64,000 bases of DNA, taken from NCBI GenBank assembly GCA_038040445.1, contig JBBPIG010000005.1, forward strand, positions 197,690-261,689, given 5' to 3'. A program made the position numbers and the translations under genes. The stretch is from Acidobacteriota bacterium (GTDB lineage Bacteria > Acidobacteriota > Blastocatellia > UBA7656). Shown here one piece after another: positions 60,201 to 64,000 of this stretch. The notes under the pieces are model-generated. The model searched no databases, was not told the origin of the DNA, and was given only the letters and a program-made list of their open reading frames with translations. Positions within the stretch are counted from its first letter, which is position 1. Each line of letters begins with the position of its first letter.

Positions 60201-60571
60201 ACCGCCGTCAGCAACCTCCCCGCCGAATCGAGGGAGCGGTAAGCGTCATCACTTGAAAAAGTCTGTTGGTGCGCCCACTTGTTGCGGACTTCTCGGAGCT
60301 CGCTGACCAACGTGCGCTCAGCTTGCCCAAGTGTCTTGTTGAACACGCTGTTCCACTCGTTCCACATCACCGATAGGATTCGCTGCGTATCCCAGTCCAG
60401 TATCTTTTCCTGGCGGCTGGTTCCGAACAGCCTGTCGTCAAGCCGAGACCTGAGCTGCTGCTGCCAGTCATCGCCGAGAGCCGCTGTTAGCTCGCGCTCG
60501 AAGAACGGCATCAGTCCGCTGTTTAGCAATTCAAGCGCCTTGCCGACGCGGTCGTGGTTGGTGATCGCCAT
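57215..60571 (-). CDS. DUF499 ATPase with N-terminal Swt1-type HEPN domain
   Basis: This 1118-residue protein has an N-terminal HEPN-like segment (about 1-120; VSELREVRNKWAHQQTF carries an R-x4-6-H-type motif) and the DUF499 core. The P-loop is NFGGGKTH (G250-T254) and Walker B is MILIDEWVAY (Asp363, Glu364). A Pro/Gly-rich linker (about 1010-1045) leads to a C-terminal beta-domain of about 75 residues. Its start is 3 nt after the methylase stop. DUF499 with DUF1156 and a helicase is the core of helicase-methylase-ATPase type (Hma-like) defence loci. The HEPN motif could make it a ribonuclease. Confidence 0.82.
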   Translation of the reverse strand: MAITNHDRVGKALELLNSGLMPFFERELTAALGDDWQQQLRSRLDDRLFGTSRQEKILDWDTQRILSVMWNEWNSVFNKTLGQAERTLVSELREVRNKWAHQQTFSSDDAYRSLDSAGRLLTAVSASQADEIEKMKTELLRLRFDEQVRGEKRKSAGTAIESAAVGGLKPWREVVTPHKDVASGQYQQAEFAADLWQVHLGQGTDEYKNPVEFFRRTYLTESLKGMLVGAVRRLAGKGGDPVVQLQTNFGGGKTHSMLALYHLFSGIAPAELAGIDVVMQQAEAKSLPTVRRVVLVGNKISAGSPSKKPDGTVVRTLWGELAYQLGGKKAFARIKADDEKATSPGDVLRELFVEYGPCMILIDEWVAYARQLHDQSDLPAGGFETQFTFAQVLTESAKLAKNCLLVISLPASDTGGSPHTQADDVEVGGQRGREALDRLRNVVGRVESSWRPASAEEGFEIVRRRLFEPMSEPAQFKDRDVVARGFADFYRTQQAEFPPECRDSDYEKRIKAAYPIHPEIFDRLYNDWSTLVKFQRTRGVLRLMAAVIHSLWEKGDKNPLILPANISIDDPRVQFELTRYLSDNWVPVIEKDVDGPSSLPLRLDSEVPNLGKFSACRRVARAIYMGSAPLTQAAHRGLEDRRVKLGCVMPGESPAVFGDALRRLAAAATYLYQDGPRYWYSTQPTVTKLAEDRADQLKRDPDKVVHELDERLRADLRRTGDFSRIHPMPQSGQDVPDDLDARLVVLGTDHPYTKEPASAAEAAAKAILEARGNTPRLYRNTLVFLAVDKTRLQDLDEAARRYLAWESVLAEKEQLNLDPQQVKQAETQKASADGAVTARIPEAYQWLLVPVQTSPQAVVEWQSFRLSGQDALAVRASKKLKSDEMLITGFAPSRLRMELNGVPLWRGKHVGIKQLIEDFASYLYLPRLKGPMVLLESIRSGVSLLTWQQDGFAYADSYDEEAGRYRGLRGGQHVSISDDQVSGLLVRFDVAQKQQEAEIQPAPGAAVVTGGDAGPGKASGPTGGDSATEKGGTTTPEPAPRPRRFHGTVTLEPTRVGRDASRIADEVIAHLAGLVGANVAVTLEIEAAIPGGAPENVVRTVTENSRTLKFTSHGFESE

Positions 60572-60574
60572 AGG

Positions 60575-63448
60575 TTATTCCTCATTTCCGTCAAACAGCT
60601 CGGCCTGCGACTCTCTCGGCTTGCTGCCTTCGCGAGCCAGGCGGGTGATCTCGGGCCAGCTTTGCACTAGACCGTTATAGGCCAGCGCTTCCGCCGCTCG
60701 CTTCTTGCGCTCGCACAAGGTGTAGAGCCGGTAGGCCAGCTCTCGGGCGATCTCGGCCTTCCTGCCCAGCTTGCCGACGAGCGTTCCCGCGGCACCCTCG
60801 CCGCCTGCTTCGAGCGAGCGGATTAGGTGGTGGACCATCTCCCACGCCGTGAGGCGCGCGTCCGTCGTCGGGTCCCAGTCGGCAGGCAGCTCGCTTGGTT
60901 TCAGCAGGCGCACCTTGCCGCGACTCGAGGCCAGGATGCCCGCATTCTCCATTCCGGCGACGCTGGTGTTCTTGGCCTTGGAGAGCGTCTCTGCCACGCC
61001 GTACTCGCCCTCGACGAAGCCCGACTGCTCGAACCACGCGAGCGCCCAGCGGCTGTCGGCGTCGAAGTCGCCCTCCTGCTCGGCCAGCGCCTCGTCGAGG
61101 GTCTGATTGATGAGTGCAAGCGCATCGCGCACCTTGAGCCGCTTGCCCTCGGCGTCGAGCACCTGGGCATATCGGGTGTAGACCGCCATGCCTGGTCCGA
61201 TGGCGGCTTGAGCGAGATCCACCGGCGCGATGTTGCTCCGCTGCACGTGGGCAAGCGCCACTGGCAGCTCGACCTTGAGCGCGGAGACGAATTCTCGCCG
61301 CGTGGCAGTGGGCGCGTTCATCGCTCGTCGGCGGCATACGAGGACGATGCTGGAGGCAAGAGTGTTCGTACCGGTGGACCGAGCTCCGCGCTCGGTCCGC
61401 ATTGGCCAAGTGCCGGTGATAGCGAAACCGGCGTCGATCACTGCTTCGAGAAAGGTATCCCAGCCCGTGCTGGCGGTGCCATCTATCTCGTCGCTTTCGG
61501 TCTGTTTGAAAGCGTAGTAGATAGTGACCGGAAAGGCCGAGTGCGCCTGCTCTGCCAAGCGGTGCATCGCGCGTGTCATGCCATCGAGAAAGAAGGCCTC
61601 CGCCTCTTCCTTACTCGCGTGCCGGTACGGCGTGGCGACCAGTTCCTCCGCCTTGGGCACAGCTAATGTTGTGAAAAGCTCAGGGAAGACCGGCTTTAGA
61701 GCTCGGCGTAACCAGACGTAAAAAAAGTCTGACAAGTCTGCGTAACCAATGTTGTCGTAGTACGGCGGATCCGTTGAGACAACTCGATTGCTAACTGAAA
61801 CGCTTTGGGCGTCACATTGGGATGCCTCACCGTCCGAGCCCGGGACAATCACCTCGAGCGCCTTTGCGACTTGGCCGATTCCGCTATCAATACTTCCTGT
61901 CGCCGATCCAAGCGTGTTGGTTTCACAGTAGTCCCAGGTCATAGGGAGTGCCTGTCGTCCGAAGGTGTTTCGAAGAGTTTCCCCTGCGGAAATCCATCTA
62001 CAGATTGTCGAGTTATAGTCAGCCGCCTTGTCTAGTGTGATTCCCAAATACGTTGCGATGGCATCGGCGTAGGCAGCGGCGCCGGTCCCTCCGGAAGCCA
62101 AGGCTATGCCGTCGTCAGGCAATCCCGTAGCCAGCGCGTGCTGCTTCACCAGTTCTCGTGCGTTCTGTGCTAGGTCGGAGAAAGTCGTTAGCGCGACAAG
62201 TTGGCGGGGAGTGAAGTAGTCGCCGAACGTCCTAAAACCATAGCGGCGACCCTGCGCGTTGCTTGCCCAGGTCCCACGGCTTGGTGCGTCGGGCTTCCAA
62301 GTCGGCCGAGCAGCGCGTGCGATGACTTCCATCTCTGTCGTCGGCGACACGTAAATTCGGCCACGCTCGCCTTCCGCGACGATTGCCATCAACCGTTCCC
62401 CGATTCGTCCAGCATTGGCCTCGTCATCGATGTACTCGTACCTGATCGGGACGCTCGAAATCAGACATCGGAAGCTTCCTTGCGAAATTCTAGTGCCGTT
62501 CTTCGCAGTCTCCGCGTCCTTCGGCTTGCCCACCTTCACCGTGAAGCGGTAACCGCCGCCCTCGATCACCGGCTCGACATACGCCTCCTTCCCTGCCTTG
62601 GTGGAGAGCATGAAGGTAGACGCAAGCGGCACATCGACGTTCGCGAAAGCCGGGTTCGGGCTCTTCACCGTGCGCGCCCAGAGCCAGGCGATCACGGTGA
62701 GCTTCTTGCCTACGTACTTTTTCAGGTCCGGCCGCTCCTTCGCCATTGCCGCCGTGATCTCTACCTTGGGGTAGAGGTGGCCGATGCGCTTCTCGGCTTC
62801 GTCGCGCATCCATTTGCCGTAGTAGCGCACGTCCTCGGCGAGACCCTGCGCGCCACGCCAGCTCTTGTCCATCTGCTCTTTTTGTTTCTGCGCATCGGGG
62901 TTCACCGGCGGCTTGCCTGCGAACTTCGGCGGGATCTCGATCATCGCCTTGTTGATGAGCACAGCCACCGGATTGAGGTCGCTCGCATACGCCTCCAGCC
63001 CGAGCCGCTGCGCTTCCAACGGCAACGATCCGCCGCCCGCGAACGGATCGTGGAACGCAGGCAGCTTGTGACGGTCGAATAGTTCCTTGGCGCGTGGATG
63101 GTCAACGTTCTCGGCGCACGTGTAACGCCAGCTCTGCCAGATTTCGTCTCGCGCCTGCTGGAGCACCTTCTCGTTGGTGGTGTTCTCCCACAACACGAGG
63201 TCCTCGATGATTCGGAACAACCGCTGCCGCTCCTTCTCCTGCTTCTTCTCAGTCGGAAACAGATCCGGATGCGCCGACGGGTCGTCCACCATCTGCGCGA
63301 AGATCACAGCCCTTGCCGTCGCCAGCGGCCGCCGCGCCCACCACAGATGCAGCGTGCTCGGATGCCCGTGACGAATCGACTTCTCCCGCGCCGAAGCCTT
63401 ATTGATCGCGTCGAGCGGCAATGCCACTTCGATGAGTTTCTTCTTCAT
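60575..63448 (-). CDS. DUF1156-containing DNA methyltransferase
   Basis: This 957-residue protein opens with the DUF1156 domain ([20 protein letters not shown], then [18 protein letters not shown]). It has a SAM motif, [10 protein letters not shown] (134-143), and a catalytic DPPYYDN (560-566), the order of N6-adenine or N4-cytosine methylases. A DNA-recognition region lies between and after them. It would mark host DNA so that partner ATPases act on unmarked phage DNA. It overlaps the HEPN gene by 4 nt and is followed by DUF499 after 3 nt, indicating a tight operon. Confidence 0.85.
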   Translation of the reverse strand: MKKKLIEVALPLDAINKASAREKSIRHGHPSTLHLWWARRPLATARAVIFAQMVDDPSAHPDLFPTEKKQEKERQRLFRIIEDLVLWENTTNEKVLQQARDEIWQSWRYTCAENVDHPRAKELFDRHKLPAFHDPFAGGGSLPLEAQRLGLEAYASDLNPVAVLINKAMIEIPPKFAGKPPVNPDAQKQKEQMDKSWRGAQGLAEDVRYYGKWMRDEAEKRIGHLYPKVEITAAMAKERPDLKKYVGKKLTVIAWLWARTVKSPNPAFANVDVPLASTFMLSTKAGKEAYVEPVIEGGGYRFTVKVGKPKDAETAKNGTRISQGSFRCLISSVPIRYEYIDDEANAGRIGERLMAIVAEGERGRIYVSPTTEMEVIARAARPTWKPDAPSRGTWASNAQGRRYGFRTFGDYFTPRQLVALTTFSDLAQNARELVKQHALATGLPDDGIALASGGTGAAAYADAIATYLGITLDKAADYNSTICRWISAGETLRNTFGRQALPMTWDYCETNTLGSATGSIDSGIGQVAKALEVIVPGSDGEASQCDAQSVSVSNRVVSTDPPYYDNIGYADLSDFFYVWLRRALKPVFPELFTTLAVPKAEELVATPYRHASKEEAEAFFLDGMTRAMHRLAEQAHSAFPVTIYYAFKQTESDEIDGTASTGWDTFLEAVIDAGFAITGTWPMRTERGARSTGTNTLASSIVLVCRRRAMNAPTATRREFVSALKVELPVALAHVQRSNIAPVDLAQAAIGPGMAVYTRYAQVLDAEGKRLKVRDALALINQTLDEALAEQEGDFDADSRWALAWFEQSGFVEGEYGVAETLSKAKNTSVAGMENAGILASSRGKVRLLKPSELPADWDPTTDARLTAWEMVHHLIRSLEAGGEGAAGTLVGKLGRKAEIARELAYRLYTLCERKKRAAEALAYNGLVQSWPEITRLAREGSKPRESQAELFDGNEE

Positions 63449-64000
63449 GCCTCTGACAGCGCCGCAACGACCGGCGTCGGATTTAGTTTGGCTTCTATGT
63501 AAGAGACGAATTTCAAAGCCTCAACATATAGCCCATATACTTCGTCCGAAGTCATCTCCAGCGGGTAGCTAGCGAAGTTTTCATGAACCAAAAGATTCCT
63601 TATATCGCCAAGTTGCAAAAATGCGGCAACGGCTCGCGCTAGCTCCGGCTCCTTGAGTTCAAGTTTGGCGGAATCTCTTAGTAAAGTCCCAAACATCGCG
63701 AAGAACGGCATCACACTGCGGTTACCTTCACGCCATTGGAAATAGGTGAAATATTGCCGCTCTATAGCCTTGATCCGAACTAGAGAAGTGAGTGCTTCGT
63801 CGGCGTTTGACACGCGTGCCGCATAATCCGTAATCGTATTCGTGATCCGACTCTCAAAATAACTCGCGATCGAAAGCAGGAGAGTCTTGCTCAGGAACGC
63901 CTCTACGTTCTGTGAAAACGACACCTGGCCCTGTCCCTGCAGAAAGCCGGCGAGCTCTTTTTGCTCTCTAAAGAGAGTGTCAATAAGCGTTATTTCCGAT
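63445..64000 (-). CDS. HEPN-domain protein, 5' end beyond the window
   Basis: The frame is open through the right edge, so the GTG at 63924 is probably not the true start; upstream codons read [18 protein letters not shown], in keeping with the fold. About 184 residues are visible. The C-terminal half has RNLLVHENF, an R-x4-H HEPN motif of the kind found in RiboL-PSP/MAE_28990-like families, in a mostly helical protein. It may be an RNase or a toxin-like partner in the DUF1156/DUF499 locus. It overlaps the methylase start by 4 nt (ATGA). Confidence 0.65.
   Translation of the reverse strand, partial: SEITLIDTLFREQKELAGFLQGQGQVSFSQNVEAFLSKTLLLSIASYFESRITNTITDYAARVSNADEALTSLVRIKAIERQYFTYFQWREGNRSVMPFFAMFGTLLRDSAKLELKEPELARAVAAFLQLGDIRNLLVHENFASYPLEMTSDEVYGLYVEALKFVSYIEAKLNPTPVVAALSEA

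Noticed and set aside
60827-63082. Long plus-strand frames of 279 and 293 codons
   Set aside because: Antisense shadows of the GC-rich DUF1156 methylase gene; their compositions are low-complexity (Arg/His/Leu-rich).
1-64000. Search by eye for tRNA, rRNA, integrase, transposase and IS ends
   Set aside because: None could be recognised; a proper search (tRNAscan, ISfinder, integrase HMMs) would be needed to exclude them.

Overview
The window is a dense accessory region from a bacterium of moderate GC. It uses ordinary Shine-Dalgarno signals and overlapping ATGA gene junctions. The large PPC-TPR-CHAT protein beside an ECF sigma/anti-sigma pair, and the divergent type IV secretion genes, suggest Acidobacteriota (Blastocatellia-like). 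That is a judgement from protein style: the window has no rRNA, ribosomal protein or other marker gene. I see no tRNA, rRNA, CRISPR array, transposase or integrase.

Layout. (1) 1-3456: the 5' part of a CBASS-type CD-NTase on the minus strand, divergent from a three-gene operon (sigma-70-like protein, unknown protein, ImmA/IrrE metallopeptidase). A 16-bp palindrome lies between them. (2) 3518-11790: an eight-gene minus-strand cluster for a decorated glycan or small molecule (PhyH-type dioxygenase, GT-B-like glycosyltransferase, methyltransferase, sulfotransferase, asparagine synthetase, GT2-methyltransferase fusion, polysaccharide deacetylase, SDR). Upstream of it are a secreted coiled-coil protein and an M23 peptidase. 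(3) 14112-19142: TPR-CHAT caspase-like protein, anti-sigma factor and ECF sigma factor. (4) 19963-21429: a class III aminotransferase. (5) 21797-44395: a conjugation-type T4SS in two divergent halves. The minus-strand half reads virB2-B3-B4-B5-B6 plus a PH-domain protein. The plus-strand half reads virB8-B9-B10, a MoxR-like AAA ATPase, a membrane protein, virD4 and a pseudopilin-like protein. A lytic transglycosylase and a complete type I Mokosh pair (mkoA kinase-helicase, mkoB PLD nuclease) sit between the halves. Related arrays of about 60 bp with 21-bp periodicity flank the Mokosh pair. (6) 44410-47198: an SDR-DUF2867 protein, a PIN toxin/antitoxin pair and an unknown gene. (7) 47560-50900: repeat- and palindrome-rich DNA followed by ArdC-like antirestriction protein, SSB and a RepB-type primase, which resembles the leading region of a conjugative element. 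(8) 51011-64000: a second defence block with an IetAS-type AAA ATPase/S8 protease pair, then a minus-strand operon of HEPN protein, DUF1156 methylase, DUF499/Swt1-HEPN ATPase and HerA-like ATPase.

How it fits together: the T4SS, ArdC, SSB and primase are mobile-element functions, and CBASS, Mokosh, IetAS and the DUF1156/DUF499 operon are defence cargo on or beside that element. No relaxase, VirB11 or integrase is visible, so the element is incomplete within the window or uses parts I cannot recognise. The less usual features are the ImmA/IrrE plus sigma-like operon facing a CD-NTase (a possible variant of CapH/CapP control), the repeat-flanked Mokosh insertion inside a T4SS, and the folded DNA upstream of ardC-ssb.
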